The notes: generated by a model not told the origin, from the sequence alone. Counted from the first letter of the stretch, positions 25,273 to 34,238 are shown. The stretch: 64,000 nt of DNA from Anabaena minutissima FACHB-250 (GCF_014697125.1 NZ_JACJRG010000020.1:1-64000), one strand, 5' to 3'. Numbers and translations: made by a program.

Positions 25273-26430
25273 ATGAAAATAGCAGTTGCTAAAGAAATAG
25301 AAGTTTGTGAACGGCGTGTAGCATTAAATCCTGACACCGTTGCTAAATTAGTGAAACAGGAATTGGAAATTTGGGTAGAAGCAGGTGCAGGAGAGAGATC
25401 ATTTTTTAGTGATGCTGACTATGAAGCCGCAGGAGCTAAAATTATCCATAATTCAGACCAATTATGGGGCGAAACAGATATTTTGTTGAAAGTTAGCCCA
25501 CCACAAGAGAGAGAAGATGGGCGTTCGGAAGTTGAGTTAATGCGGGAAGGAACTGTATTAATTAGCTTCCTGAATCCTTTGGGAAACCCTGTGGTAGCGC
25601 AGCAACTAGCTAATCGCAAAATCTCAGCTTTGAGTATGGAGTTAATCCCCCGCACTACGAGGGCGCAAAGTATGGATGCTTTGTCGTCTCAAGCTTCCCT
25701 GGCGGGTTATAAATCAGTGTTAATTGCCGCAGCCGCATTACCAAAATATTTCCCCATGCTGACGACGGCTGCTGGTACAATTGCCCCAGCCAAAATATTT
25801 ATTATGGGAGCTGGTGTAGCAGGATTGCAAGCGATCGCCACTGCCAGACGCTTGGGTGCAGTAGTAGAAGCCTTTGATATTCGTCCAGCCGTCAAAGAAG
25901 AAGTGCAAAGCTTAGGCGCAAAATTCGTTGAAGTCAAGCTAGAAGAAGAAACAACTGCCGCAGGTGGTTACGCCAAAGAAATTTCCGAAGCTAGCAAACA
26001 ACGTACCCAGGAAGTTGTCGCCGAACACATCAAAAATGCGGATGTAGTCATTACAACTGCCCAAGTCCCCGGTAGAAAAGCTCCACTGCTAGTTACAGCC
26101 GAAATGGTGGCACAGATGAAACCCGGTTCAGTCATTGTAGATTTAGCTGCCGAACAAGGTGGTAACTGTGCTTGCACTGATCCCGGTAAAGATATTGTCT
26201 GGAATGGCGTGACAATTATCGGGCCGATTAATCTCCCTTCATCAATGCCAGTCCACGCCAGCCAACTCTATTCCAAGAACCTGACATCTTTGTTACAGCT
26301 GCTTATCAAAGACAAAGCCTTAAACATAGACTTTGCTGACGACATCATCGATGCAGCCTGCATTACCCACGCTGGAGAAATTCGTAATCAGCGTGTCAAA
26401 GATGCGCTACAAGATGCAGTGTTGAGGTAA
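25273..26430 (+). CDS. pntA: NAD(P) transhydrogenase subunit alpha part 1 (NAD domain)
   Basis: This is the soluble NAD(H)-binding domain of the proton-translocating transhydrogenase, which makes NADPH from NADH and NADP at the membrane. The 385-residue product shows EVCERRVALNPD, RTTRAQSMDALSSQASLAGYKSV (in parts) and the Rossmann motif FIMGAGVAGLQAIATARRLGAVVEAFD. I start at 25273, where AGGAG lies 6-7 bases upstream. The subunit is split from the membrane part, as in many cyanobacteria, giving a three-gene enzyme with the next two genes. Confidence 0.93.
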   Translation: MKIAVAKEIEVCERRVALNPDTVAKLVKQELEIWVEAGAGERSFFSDADYEAAGAKIIHNSDQLWGETDILLKVSPPQEREDGRSEVELMREGTVLISFLNPLGNPVVAQQLANRKISALSMELIPRTTRAQSMDALSSQASLAGYKSVLIAAAALPKYFPMLTTAAGTIAPAKIFIMGAGVAGLQAIATARRLGAVVEAFDIRPAVKEEVQSLGAKFVEVKLEEETTAAGGYAKEISEASKQRTQEVVAEHIKNADVVITTAQVPGRKAPLLVTAEMVAQMKPGSVIVDLAAEQGGNCACTDPGKDIVWNGVTIIGPINLPSSMPVHASQLYSKNLTSLLQLLIKDKALNIDFADDIIDAACITHAGEIRNQRVKDALQDAVLR

Positions 26431-26546
26431 TGGGGACTGGAGACTGGGGATTGGGAAGAACTGAGATTTTGTATTATCCCTTGTCTCAACCTGCCTTCCC
26501 TGCTCTCCCCTGCTTCATATAGCCCATCAATAAGAAGGAGTTTTCC

Positions 26547-26840
26547 ATGACAGAGGCATTAATTGCAGCTTTGTTTGTATTTGTGTTGTCATCGTTCATA
26601 GGCTTTGAAGTTATCAACAAAATCCCCCCAACCTTACACACTCCCCTAATGTCAGGCTCAAATGCCATTTCGGGTATTGCTGTAATTGGGGCGATAGTAG
26701 CAGCCGGAGAAAGAAACACCAATTTATCAGTAATTCTCGGTTTGATTGCTGTGACTTTAGCCACAGTCAACGTTGTGGCTGGGTTTCTTGTGACTGACAG
26801 AATGTTGCAAATGTTCAAGAAGAAGGAGATTAAGGCGTGA
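26547..26840 (+). CDS. NAD(P) transhydrogenase subunit alpha part 2 (membrane domain)
   Basis: This 97-residue membrane protein supplies the alpha-side helices of the transhydrogenase proton channel. Three hydrophobic segments surround FIGFEVINKIPPTLHTPLMS and NAISGIAVIGAI, both standard PntAB motifs. Its ribosome site is AAGGAG. The stop overlaps pntB by four bases (GTGA), so the two membrane subunits are translationally coupled. Confidence 0.93.
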   Translation: MTEALIAALFVFVLSSFIGFEVINKIPPTLHTPLMSGSNAISGIAVIGAIVAAGERNTNLSVILGLIAVTLATVNVVAGFLVTDRMLQMFKKKEIKA

Positions 26841-28243
26841 GCGATTTTTTACCAACTGGGATTCAGCTGACGTATTTAGTTGCTGCGTCTTTATTTATCT
26901 TGGGTTTGAAAAAACTGGGTTCTCCTGCTACTGCACGCAACGGTAATGTGATTGCGGCGGTTGGGATGCTGCTGGCTATTGTCGCCACCATGCTAGACCA
27001 ACAAGTATTGAATTATGAGATGATTTTAGTAGGTTTAGCGATTGGTTCGGCAATTGGTGCGATCGCAGCCTACAAAGTCCAAATGACAGAAATGCCCCAA
27101 ATGGTGGGCTTGCTTAACGGTTTGGGTGGTGCGGCTTCGGCATTAGTAGCTGTGGCTGAGTTCTGGCGGTTATTGGATGCTGGCGCAGCTATCCCCCTAG
27201 ATGTCAACATCTCCATGTTGTTGGATGTGTTAATTGGTGGTGTTACCTTCACAGGTAGTTTTCTCGCCTTCGCCAAATTGCAAGGTTTAATTAGCGGTTC
27301 GCCAATTACCTTTCCCTTACAGCAACCATTTAACCTTTTACTGCTGGGTGCTTATATAGCTGGTAGTGCCTACTTAATCATCACACCAGATAGCTTACCC
27401 GTATTTTTGGCAGTCGTTGGAGTTTCCCTCTTCTTGGGTGTAATGTTCGTCATCCCCATTGGTGGCGGCGATATGCCCGTAGTCATTTCGCTGTTAAACT
27501 CTTTATCAGGTGTCGCGGCGGCGGCGGCTGGTTTCGTGGTGATGAACAATATGTTAATCATCGCCGGTGCATTAGTGGGGGCTTCTGGTTTAATCCTCAC
27601 CGAAATTATGTGTAAAGCCATGAACCGTTCCCTGTTTAGCGTGCTGTTCAGCGCGTTTGGTTCAGGGGGAAGTACGGCTGCTGGTGGTGCGGCTGCTGGT
27701 GCAACAGATCAAAGCGTCCACAGCATCGATCCTGAAGAAGGGGCGATGATGTTAGGTTATGCCCGTTCTGTAGTGATTGTCCCCGGTTATGGGATGGCTG
27801 TAGCTCAAGCACAACATAGTGTGAGAGAATTAGCAGATCAATTAGAACGCATGGGTGTTGATGTTAAGTATGCCATTCACCCTGTCGCTGGAAGAATGCC
27901 GGGACACATGAATGTGTTGTTAGCTGAGGCGAATGTGCCGTACACCCAGTTGTATGACATGGAAGATATTAACCCTCAGTTTGAACAGGCGGATGTAGCT
28001 TTGGTAATTGGGGCTAATGATGTAGTTAATCCGGCGGCGCGTAGTGATACCGCTAGTCCAATTTACGGTATGCCGATTTTGGAAGTTGATAGGGCGAAGC
28101 ACACCATTGTGATTAAGCGCGGGATGAGTGCGGGTTTTGCCGGTGTAGATAATGAGTTGTTCTACAAAGATAAAACCACTATGCTTTTTGGTAGTGCGAA
28201 AGATATGGTGTCGAAGTTAGTTTCGGAAGTGAAGCAACTTTAA
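26837..28243 (+). CDS. pntB: NAD(P) transhydrogenase subunit beta
   Basis: This subunit holds the NADP-binding domain and most of the proton channel. The 468-residue product has about nine N-terminal helices, then a soluble domain from about residue 290. There the nucleotide site IVPGYGMAVAQAQHSVRELA, HPVAGRMPGHMNVLLAEA and VIGANDVVNPAAR are visible. The start is GTG inside the pntAB stop. It ends 28 bases before a strong palindrome that separates it from the tcmP cassette. Confidence 0.94.
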   Translation: MSDFLPTGIQLTYLVAASLFILGLKKLGSPATARNGNVIAAVGMLLAIVATMLDQQVLNYEMILVGLAIGSAIGAIAAYKVQMTEMPQMVGLLNGLGGAASALVAVAEFWRLLDAGAAIPLDVNISMLLDVLIGGVTFTGSFLAFAKLQGLISGSPITFPLQQPFNLLLLGAYIAGSAYLIITPDSLPVFLAVVGVSLFLGVMFVIPIGGGDMPVVISLLNSLSGVAAAAAGFVVMNNMLIIAGALVGASGLILTEIMCKAMNRSLFSVLFSAFGSGGSTAAGGAAAGATDQSVHSIDPEEGAMMLGYARSVVIVPGYGMAVAQAQHSVRELADQLERMGVDVKYAIHPVAGRMPGHMNVLLAEANVPYTQLYDMEDINPQFEQADVALVIGANDVVNPAARSDTASPIYGMPILEVDRAKHTIVIKRGMSAGFAGVDNELFYKDKTTMLFGSAKDMVSKLVSEVKQL

Positions 28244-28270
28244 AAGAACCCCAGAGCCGAGGAGAAAGCA

Positions 28271-28306
28271 AAAAGTAGAGAGGAGAAATTTCTCCTCTCT
28301 ACTTTT
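28271..28306. terminator. Perfect 18-bp palindrome between pntB and the radical-SAM gene
   Basis: AAAAGTAGAGAGGAGAAA is followed at once by its exact complement, then extra T residues on both strands. It ends both convergent units: pntB and the minus-strand cassette. The TAG stop of the radical-SAM gene lies inside the stem (28299-28301). Confidence 0.8.
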
Positions 28307-29264
28307 TTAATGATGTCAAGCTATCCCACTTTTCTACTGTTGGCTTATACAACCAATAATCCAGCTTGACATCATCAACAAGCCCTCTAAGTTCAGGATC
28401 AGGCCAAATGTGAAGCCGATCCTCACATCCAACCTCTTTTGCAGCTGTTTCAATATCATTCCATTGCCTTTTAAAGTATTCTGCCCATGACTTTTTATGT
28501 CTTATGGAATCAGTAAAATCTAAGCCTGCCGCTATCATACGTTTTCCATTACTTCCGCGAGCATTAATCGGCTCCCAAAATATGACTTCTGGATCTATAC
28601 ACATTATTTTTTCCAAATGTCTTTTGAAATCATCTAAAGTCATATTTGGCGGAGTAGGAGCAATTGCAACATACATCCTACACCCAGCTTTATGACCTGC
28701 TAGCATCGCTTTATAACGTTCTGAAGGAGGAGGAGCTTGAGGTTCAATCTGGCGGCTGAGTTCATCATTTAGGTATGGTAAACTCATGCCAACAATCACG
28801 TTGGTACGATTAAGAATATCAATGTCATTTACCCATAACAGACCACGCGTAAGAATCCGGATTTTTTTCTTATATCTTGATAAAGCCTCAACAACACCCC
28901 GCGTAACATTTGCTGTCTGTTTAGTTTGATAAGGATCAGTACCAGAACAGACTAATACTACACCTTTTCCTGCTGGTGTTTCACGCCAAGACCTTTTACG
29001 ACTAAGGATTTTTTCTAGTTGCTCAGGGATCTCTTCTCGAACAAATAAATACTGCCCCCAATCCATTTGAGGATTGCCTACTCCTTTTGAATGCAATTGT
29101 GCTTGCTTTGTCCTAATTGCAGGCGTAGAAGGTACATAACAGAATGTACATCCATGCAAACACCCTGACGCTACATTAACCACATAGTCACATAGTCCTT
29201 TTTTGTTAAGAGCGCTCTGTTGCAGAGGATTAACAATTTTTTCAACGCCTTTAACAATAGACAT
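28299..29264 (-). CDS. Radical-SAM (SplB-like) three-Cys protein of the tcmP cassette
   Basis: This is a 321-residue protein with an iron-sulfur cysteine motif C35-x3-C39-x2-C42 (SGCLHGCTFCYVPS) as in the spore-photoproduct-lyase-like branch of radical SAM enzymes. Later blocks include VLVCSGTDPYQTKQTANVTR, RILTRGLLWVNDID, GMSLPYLND, FWEPINARGSNG and HIWPDPEL. Such proteins are found beside TcmP, whose name means three-Cys-motif partner. The reaction is unknown; DNA or RNA base chemistry is a plausible guess. It follows tcmP by 76 bases on the same strand and is probably co-transcribed. Its stop lies in a terminator stem. The gene has no HIP1 site. Confidence 0.8.
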   Translation of the reverse strand: MSIVKGVEKIVNPLQQSALNKKGLCDYVVNVASGCLHGCTFCYVPSTPAIRTKQAQLHSKGVGNPQMDWGQYLFVREEIPEQLEKILSRKRSWRETPAGKGVVLVCSGTDPYQTKQTANVTRGVVEALSRYKKKIRILTRGLLWVNDIDILNRTNVIVGMSLPYLNDELSRQIEPQAPPPSERYKAMLAGHKAGCRMYVAIAPTPPNMTLDDFKRHLEKIMCIDPEVIFWEPINARGSNGKRMIAAGLDFTDSIRHKKSWAEYFKRQWNDIETAAKEVGCEDRLHIWPDPELRGLVDDVKLDYWLYKPTVEKWDSLTSLKK

Positions 29265-29340
29265 AGCACACAGTTTTATTTATATAGTTTATTATTAGTA
29301 TTACAATCCTCACATACTTAGTTTGGTTGTATGAGATATT

Positions 29341-30630
29341 TTAAAAAATTAAAAGCTGTTTATATTTGGTTAATTTGATTATATCATTTTTGCGTAAATC
29401 AACTTTACGCTCTTTTACTATTTCACCTTTTCTCCAAATCTCTATTTCTTTTTCATTTCTAAGCATATTTATATAGATTGTATAATGATTTTTACTAGCT
29501 GGGTTACGTTCCATAGTTTGGTGACAAAGTTCATGAAAAATAATTCCGTCTTGATTATTACGTATAATATTGCCCAAATGAGTATCCAATTTTTCTAAAC
29601 AAAATTTTTCACTATTTTTGGTAATATCAAATTTCAATTCTAGTTGGTTCTCTTCATAAAAGTCTGCTGTTCTGAACCCATGTCCATACAATTCAAAATA
29701 ATATTGATAATCTAAGTTATTTTCTTGCCAAAAACTTTCTTTTATTACTTCTAAAGCCCTAATATTTTGAGATAGATGCATGAGATAATATAAAACTCTA
29801 ACATTACCTCTAGGAATCATTGAAAAAGTAAATACATATTTAGCCTTGCCTTTTGCTCTAAATAACCTCATGGATTCATTTCTGAGAGAACAGTTACCTC
29901 CTATTGTCTCAAAACTATTAAAATTATCAAATTGATAGTATTCTTCTGCCTCTAGAAGTTTGTTAAATGTTTCCTTTTCTTTTCCACCCTTACCAATAAC
30001 GAATCTTTTTATAAAATCAATCATATATGTATATAGTATTTCCGTTCCTCTTAAACCATTAATTTTCCTAATGCTTTGCATAGAAACATCAGTCCATCCA
30101 AAGGGATCTAAAAAAAAGAACGAGTGTCCTTTGCGAATATCAATTTTAAATATAATTTCATTTACCAAGTTCTCAAATTCGCCACATATAAATTCACATT
30201 CTTCTACTAATGTTCCAACTTCGCCTTTAAATTTATGTGGTTGCCCATTAACTAACTCACCTAGACTTGCTTTTGGCATGGAATAATTTTTAAGACAAGC
30301 TAAATGTGCTTGCTTATTATCTATAAAAATAAATTTAACATTTAAATCATACTGGCGTTTCGATTTTTTATAGCCTGCGCGAATAGCTTCTATAATTCTA
30401 ATAGGTGAGCCTTGCCACTCTGTTTTATTATCCTGGTCATAATACATACCACCTCCACAAAATCCATCAACAAAAGTAAACGTTGTTTCTCCATATCTAC
30501 CTTTGCCATACAGTGTGTAAATAAGATTTTCAAGATATGTTTCAAGAATTTGATGCTTGGCTTTGGTATGAGGATTTATATCAGGAATATGGCTTCCATC
30601 AGCACTCCAAGTTACTTGTGATTCGCTCAC
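29341..30630 (-). CDS. tcmP: Three-Cys-motif partner protein TcmP (methyltransferase-like)
   Basis: This is a protein of about 429 residues matching the TcmP family. The start region SESQVTWSADGSHIPDI and PHTKAKHQILETYL is typical. The next part looks like a class I methyltransferase fold: TFTFVDGFCGGGMYYD (motif I), KFIFIDNKQAHLACL (motif II) and FFFLDPFGWTDVSMQSI (a DPFG acidic strand). The C-terminal part, with NHYTIYINMLRN, may be a winged helix. I prefer the GTG at 30630; a TTG at 30702 would add 24 unconserved residues. The gene is AT-rich, lacks HIP1, and pairs with the radical-SAM gene. The function is unknown; modification or defence is inferred. Confidence 0.8.
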   Translation of the reverse strand: MSESQVTWSADGSHIPDINPHTKAKHQILETYLENLIYTLYGKGRYGETTFTFVDGFCGGGMYYDQDNKTEWQGSPIRIIEAIRAGYKKSKRQYDLNVKFIFIDNKQAHLACLKNYSMPKASLGELVNGQPHKFKGEVGTLVEECEFICGEFENLVNEIIFKIDIRKGHSFFFLDPFGWTDVSMQSIRKINGLRGTEILYTYMIDFIKRFVIGKGGKEKETFNKLLEAEEYYQFDNFNSFETIGGNCSLRNESMRLFRAKGKAKYVFTFSMIPRGNVRVLYYLMHLSQNIRALEVIKESFWQENNLDYQYYFELYGHGFRTADFYEENQLELKFDITKNSEKFCLEKLDTHLGNIIRNNQDGIIFHELCHQTMERNPASKNHYTIYINMLRNEKEIEIWRKGEIVKERKVDLRKNDIIKLTKYKQLLIF

Positions 30631-30708
30631 GTTGATTGTCTCTACAGTAATATTCAATACTAATCTAAAACAAGTAGATTGAAAAGAGATAGTACGCTCC
30701 AAGTTCTC

Positions 30709-30837
30709 TCAAAAAAGCGAAGGTAAAATACCCACGGCATCATCATTGACTATAGTACAAGGAAGCTTTTTACTAATTTCTGTCCCTACCGTTGGATCTA
30801 AATTTACTAGCCAGACTTCACCTCTATAAATAAGCAT
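30709..30837 (-). pseudogene. Truncated mazF/pemK toxin remnant
   Basis: A 42-codon frame reads MLIYRGEVWLVNLDPTVGTE and continues ISKKLPCTIVNDDAVGILP before SLF and a stop. The first 39 residues are the N-terminus of a MazF/PemK endoribonuclease. The remaining 70 or so residues, including the conserved later half, are missing. It overlaps the upstream antitoxin-like gene by 14 bases, as in intact toxin-antitoxin pairs. The break lies just before tcmP (its possible TTG start is 6 bases past this stop), so the cassette probably joined here and cut the toxin off. Confidence 0.75.
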
Positions 30838-31090
30838 CTGAATGATTTAAGTCTTCATCGCCATAATCGTAGAAATCTTCTCCTTCTAAATCAGCAAAAA
30901 CATTTAATTCACCATCTGGCGCATAGTCTGAAATAGCTGTGATTGCGGCTAGTGCTAATTGCTGTTTTTTCTCATCCTGAGTCAGTGATTGTTGTTCCTG
31001 AAGCACAAGTTTTAAAGCTGACTCGGCTATCATGAGGCGATCGCTTACACTCAAATTGGGGAGTGCTTGAAGAATTTCTGGAGTTTCCAT
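30824..31090 (-). CDS. Probable MazE-type antitoxin (orphan)
   Basis: This is an 88-residue acidic protein: METPEILQALPNLSVSDRLM and ending DFYDYGDEDLNHSDAYL. Its first half has the amphipathic pattern LxxLSVSDRLMIAESALK seen in small antitoxins partnered with MazF-like toxins in cyanobacteria. It precedes and overlaps the mazF remnant, so it was once the antitoxin of that pair. Now the toxin is broken and the protein has no evident partner here. A HIP1 site lies within (31037-31044), unlike the adjoining cassette. The exact family is not certain. Confidence 0.6.
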   Translation of the reverse strand: METPEILQALPNLSVSDRLMIAESALKLVLQEQQSLTQDEKKQQLALAAITAISDYAPDGELNVFADLEGEDFYDYGDEDLNHSDAYL

Positions 31091-31436
31091 AGTTAATTCA
31101 TCGATTTATTATAATATTTGTCCTAATGAAATTGTAATGTTGATAGTATGCGTTGGCGTACCGTACCATAGGTATCGCCTGTTTTTTATTAAGGTGTAGT
31201 GGTTAGTTAAAACAAGCTAAGGTAAAGCCTAACCTAGCTATTGCCCTCTAAATATCCACCATATGATCGCTAACTCATTCTTCTTGTTCGTAAGTATTTT
31301 TGCTTGGTGATAGTATGTGATATAGCCGTATGATGAATTAGTATTTGTAAGTGCAGTAAGCAAAAGCCTTGCTTACAGGCAGAAAATTGGCATCAAAATA
31401 AGGAATTTATACTTGTTTAACTGGCTGAAAAATTCT
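31091..31436. other. Spacer before lepB
   Basis: About 345 bases lie between the divergent antitoxin and lepB genes. I see no gene and no strong hairpin. AAGGAA at 31401 precedes a possible TTG start (31413) of lepB. Confidence 0.35.
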
Positions 31437-32009
31437 ATGAATTCTCAGGAAAATAATCCGAAAGAAACGCCTGCATCGTCAAAATCATGGCGTAATTGGC
31501 AAGAAAATTTTACGCTAATTGCGATCGCTCTAGTTTTAGCACTGTTGATTCGGACTTTTATCGCTGAACCTCGTTACATCCCTTCCGAGTCAATGCTTCC
31601 TACTTTATATGAAGGCGATCGCCTAGTGATCGAAAAAGTCTCTTATCGGTTTCATCCACCAACATCTGGGGATATCGTCGTTTTTCAGCCCCCCGCAGAA
31701 TTGCAAAAACGGGGATACCCTAAAGACCAAGCCTTCATTAAGCGGGTTATTGGTATACCAGGCCAAATAGTTAGCGTCGCTAACGGTAAAGTGTATCTCA
31801 ATGGACAACCATTAACAGAAGACTATATCGCTGAACCCCCTAGCCAACCTTTCTCGCCAGTCAAAGTCCCACAAGACCAATTTTTTGTCATGGGAGACAA
31901 CCGCAACAACAGTAATGATTCCCGCTACTGGGGCTTTTTACCTCAAGAAAATATCATTGGTCGCGCAGTGTTTCGCTTTTGGCCACCTGATCGAGTTGGA
32001 ATAATTTAG
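31437..32009 (+). CDS. lepB: Signal peptidase I
   Basis: This enzyme cuts signal peptides from exported proteins at the membrane. The 190-residue product has one N-terminal helix (residues 26-43), the catalytic Ser52 in PSESMLPTL, Lys102 in FIKRVIG, and the box D/E motif MGDNRNNSNDSRYWGF. I prefer the ATG at 31437 for its family-like N-terminus. A TTG at 31413 with AAGGAA upstream would give eight more residues. Cyanobacteria often have two LepB copies; which this is cannot be said. Confidence 0.92.
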   Translation: MNSQENNPKETPASSKSWRNWQENFTLIAIALVLALLIRTFIAEPRYIPSESMLPTLYEGDRLVIEKVSYRFHPPTSGDIVVFQPPAELQKRGYPKDQAFIKRVIGIPGQIVSVANGKVYLNGQPLTEDYIAEPPSQPFSPVKVPQDQFFVMGDNRNNSNDSRYWGFLPQENIIGRAVFRFWPPDRVGII

Positions 32010-32228
32010 AGGCTAGTACCGCAAAGCGGAAGTCAAAAGCCAAAAGTCAAAAGTCATAGACGTGAAAGCGGCTACTCTCCGAGTTCTCCGCAGGAGTACC
32101 CGGAGGGTAAGTCAAAATGAAGACAGCGTAAGAGTTTTGTTGATTTGGAATGGGTGGTTTATTTACGCCGCGCTGTACTAGGGAGATAAGGGAGAAGTTC
32201 TTTCCCAGTCCCCAGTCCCCAGACTCTC

Positions 32229-32759
32229 CTAAAACCTCAAAAAATACATCAATTGCGCGATCGCTTCACCAGATAGTTCTAATCTGCGCTGGAAATCAGC
32301 TAAATTACGGTAAAAACCAGATGACAGGCGATTTCGTACCACTGCTTCAGCTAGGGATATATCCATGAATGGGATTTGGACTAACTGTTCTACTGATGCA
32401 GTATTGGGATTAATTATATAAGTAGGATTAACTAGAGATTCGTGATCGTAATAACTAAAATTTAATAAAGGTTTTAATGGTTCTAATCGCGGTGTGGGCA
32501 TTCCCAAGGCCGCAGCAATATCTTCAATGCAGTAAAATGTCACACCCGAACGGGAAAGTTCTACAAGTGATCGCGCTTGATGAATCGATAAACCCGGTAA
32601 GCGCAACCAATCATCAACAGTTGCTTGATTAGCATCAATGTGAATACCCAATTGCGCTGCTATCTGAATTTCTTCCCCAGACTGTAGCCGATAGTAGGGG
32701 TCATTCAGTAGTTTAGCTCTAAGCTTTTGTAACTTAGAATTCCAAGGTAGCCATTGCAT
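32229..32759 (-). CDS. Helix-hairpin-helix (ComEA-like) protein
   Basis: This is a 176-residue soluble protein with two helix-hairpin-helix units: DANQATVDDWLRLPGLSIHQA (about residues 62-82, split in use) and NPNTASVEQLVQIPFMDISLA near residue 117. Such units bind DNA without sequence preference, and ComEA uses one in DNA uptake. There is no signal peptide, so this protein is probably cytoplasmic. The start MQWLPWNSK lies next to repeat DNA. The function is not known. Confidence 0.75.
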   Translation of the reverse strand: MQWLPWNSKLQKLRAKLLNDPYYRLQSGEEIQIAAQLGIHIDANQATVDDWLRLPGLSIHQARSLVELSRSGVTFYCIEDIAAALGMPTPRLEPLKPLLNFSYYDHESLVNPTYIINPNTASVEQLVQIPFMDISLAEAVVRNRLSSGFYRNLADFQRRLELSGEAIAQLMYFLRF

Positions 32760-32955
32760 AGTGCTGAGTTTTGAGTTTTGTTAGCGGTAGCGGGGCGTTT
32801 AGCCCGTGCCGTTAGCGGTAGCGGGGCGTTTAGCCCGTGCTGAGTTTTGAGTTTTGAGTACAATACCATTCCCTAGTCTCTAGCCCATTCGCCCGAAGTT
32901 CTTGAATTTTGAATTTTGAATTTTGAATTTTGAATTTTGAATTTTAAATTGATTA
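32760..32955. repeat. Tandem 30-base repeat inside heptamer arrays
   Basis: Two identical 30-base units, each starting GTTAGCGGTAGCGGGG and ending TTTAGCCCGTGC, lie at 32780-32809 and 32811-32840. TGCTGAGTTTTGAG heptamers flank both sides. A second array of GAATTTT units covers about 32893-32946. This is typical Nostocales repetitive spacer DNA. Confidence 0.75.
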
Positions 32956-32968
32956 GTCTCCAATCCTA

Positions 32969-33343
32969 TCAAGAAATCTGGTCAAGTAGATGGCGACGCT
33001 TTTGCTCAAACTCATACTCAGAAATCAATCCGTCTTGGCGCAAAGTATCTAACTCACGTAAAGCATCAGCGATCGCGCCTACTTGATTACCTACAGATTG
33101 TGAAGTTTTTACTGCTGACTTGCCAAAATTAAAGTTGCGATCAAAAGCTTCCTCATCTTGAGCTAAATACCAAACTCCCTCAATAGCACTAGCAACCTTG
33201 GGAATCGGTGTCCAAGATAGCAAAAGATACAAAAAACCCCACAAGGGCTGTCCTAAATAAAACTTATGTAATCCAGAGATGCTGACTGTTCCAGCAAAGG
33301 CTAGAATAGCGGCAACACTTCTACTTTTACGCTTAATTAACAT
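32969..33343 (-). CDS. TM2-domain protein with SHOCT-like tail
   Basis: This is a 124-residue membrane protein. The TM2 domain (residues 8-55) shows two helices around SGLHKFYLGQPLWGFLYLLLSW. The C-terminal segment LDTLRQDGLISEYEFEQKRRHLL is a SHOCT-like short helical motif. I start at 33343 (MLIKRKSRSVAAI), since the conserved region begins there; a longer frame to 33400 is less likely. The role of TM2 proteins is unknown. Confidence 0.75.
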   Translation of the reverse strand: MLIKRKSRSVAAILAFAGTVSISGLHKFYLGQPLWGFLYLLLSWTPIPKVASAIEGVWYLAQDEEAFDRNFNFGKSAVKTSQSVGNQVGAIADALRELDTLRQDGLISEYEFEQKRRHLLDQIS

Positions 33344-33854
33344 ATCTTCTCTTAATCCACGAATACCACAATTTTGATCATTAGACAGCCATAGTAACAA
33401 AGCACCCGCATAAATACAGCATTACAAAATTCAGATTGACACGCAAACATAAATTAGCCATTTAAAAATTCCGCTTCACAACCAAATTGCTCCTAAATCA
33501 GTAGCTAAGGCTTTAGGAATTGCAGTTTGGTTAAATATAGCGATTCTCATTTATATGCAATACACTCTGACCTCTCTCCAAACCTCTCTCCTACAAGGAG
33601 AGAGGCTTTGAAACTTACTCCCCTTCCCTACAAGGGAAGGGGTTGGGGGTTAGGTCTGTATTGGACTCAACTGCAAACCGCTATAAATTCTTTGTCAAGG
33701 CAGAAGCCAACTTAAGTCAAGTGTTGAAATTTCGGTAAAAAACCGTACTTAAACCGTAGCTAGTTCTTGAATTGAGTCCCCTAGACTAAAATAAACATAG
33801 ATAAAAGCAAAACTATAAGCTACTGAGTGTCATGACTCAGTTGAATAGAGGCAC
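33344..33854. repeat. Spacer with paired dispersed hairpins
   Basis: The 510 bases before the DUF1825 gene contain two adjacent hairpins. CCTCTCTCCT pairs with AGGAGAGAGG at 33583-33605. CCCCTTCCCT pairs with AGGGAAGGGG at 33620-33642. GTTGGGGGTTAGGTCTG follows. This is a dispersed Nostocales element also seen in shorter form at 14927. No gene is visible. Confidence 0.6.
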
Positions 33855-34178
33855 ATGGGATTCTTTGACTCTGATATAGTTCAGCAAGAAGCAAAGCAGT
33901 TGTTTGAAGACTATCAAGCACTGATTCAATTAGGTAACAGCTACGGTAAGTTTGACCGTGAGGGTAAAAAGCTGTTTATTGAGCAAATGGAAGCAATGAT
34001 GGATCGCTATCGCGTCTTCATGAAGCGATTCGAGCTATCTGAGGACTTTATGGCACAAATGACCGTAGAGCAACTCAAAACTCAGCTAAATCAATTTGGT
34101 ATCACCCCGCAACAGATGTTTGATCAAATGCAGATGACTCTGGAACGGATGAAATCTGAGCTAGAAAAACAGTCGTAA
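33855..34178 (+). CDS. DUF1825 protein, cyanobacteria-specific
   Basis: This is a 107-residue all-helical protein: MGFFDSDIVQQEAKQLFEDY, then EGKKLFIEQMEAMMDRYRVF and a Met/Gln-rich end. It matches DUF1825, a conserved small protein found nearly only in cyanobacteria. No catalytic motif is present and the role is unknown. It converges with the PBP gene. Confidence 0.8.
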   Translation: MGFFDSDIVQQEAKQLFEDYQALIQLGNSYGKFDREGKKLFIEQMEAMMDRYRVFMKRFELSEDFMAQMTVEQLKTQLNQFGITPQQMFDQMQMTLERMKSELEKQS

Positions 34179-34238
34179 TGGGGCATGGGGAATAGGGGAT
34201 ATTGATCACCAATGCCCAATGCCCAATTACCAATCACT

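Noticed and set aside
31091..31436. tRNA or other structural RNA in the larger spacers
   Set aside because: No TTCGANNCC arm with matching acceptor pairs was seen here or in the other spacers above 300 bases.
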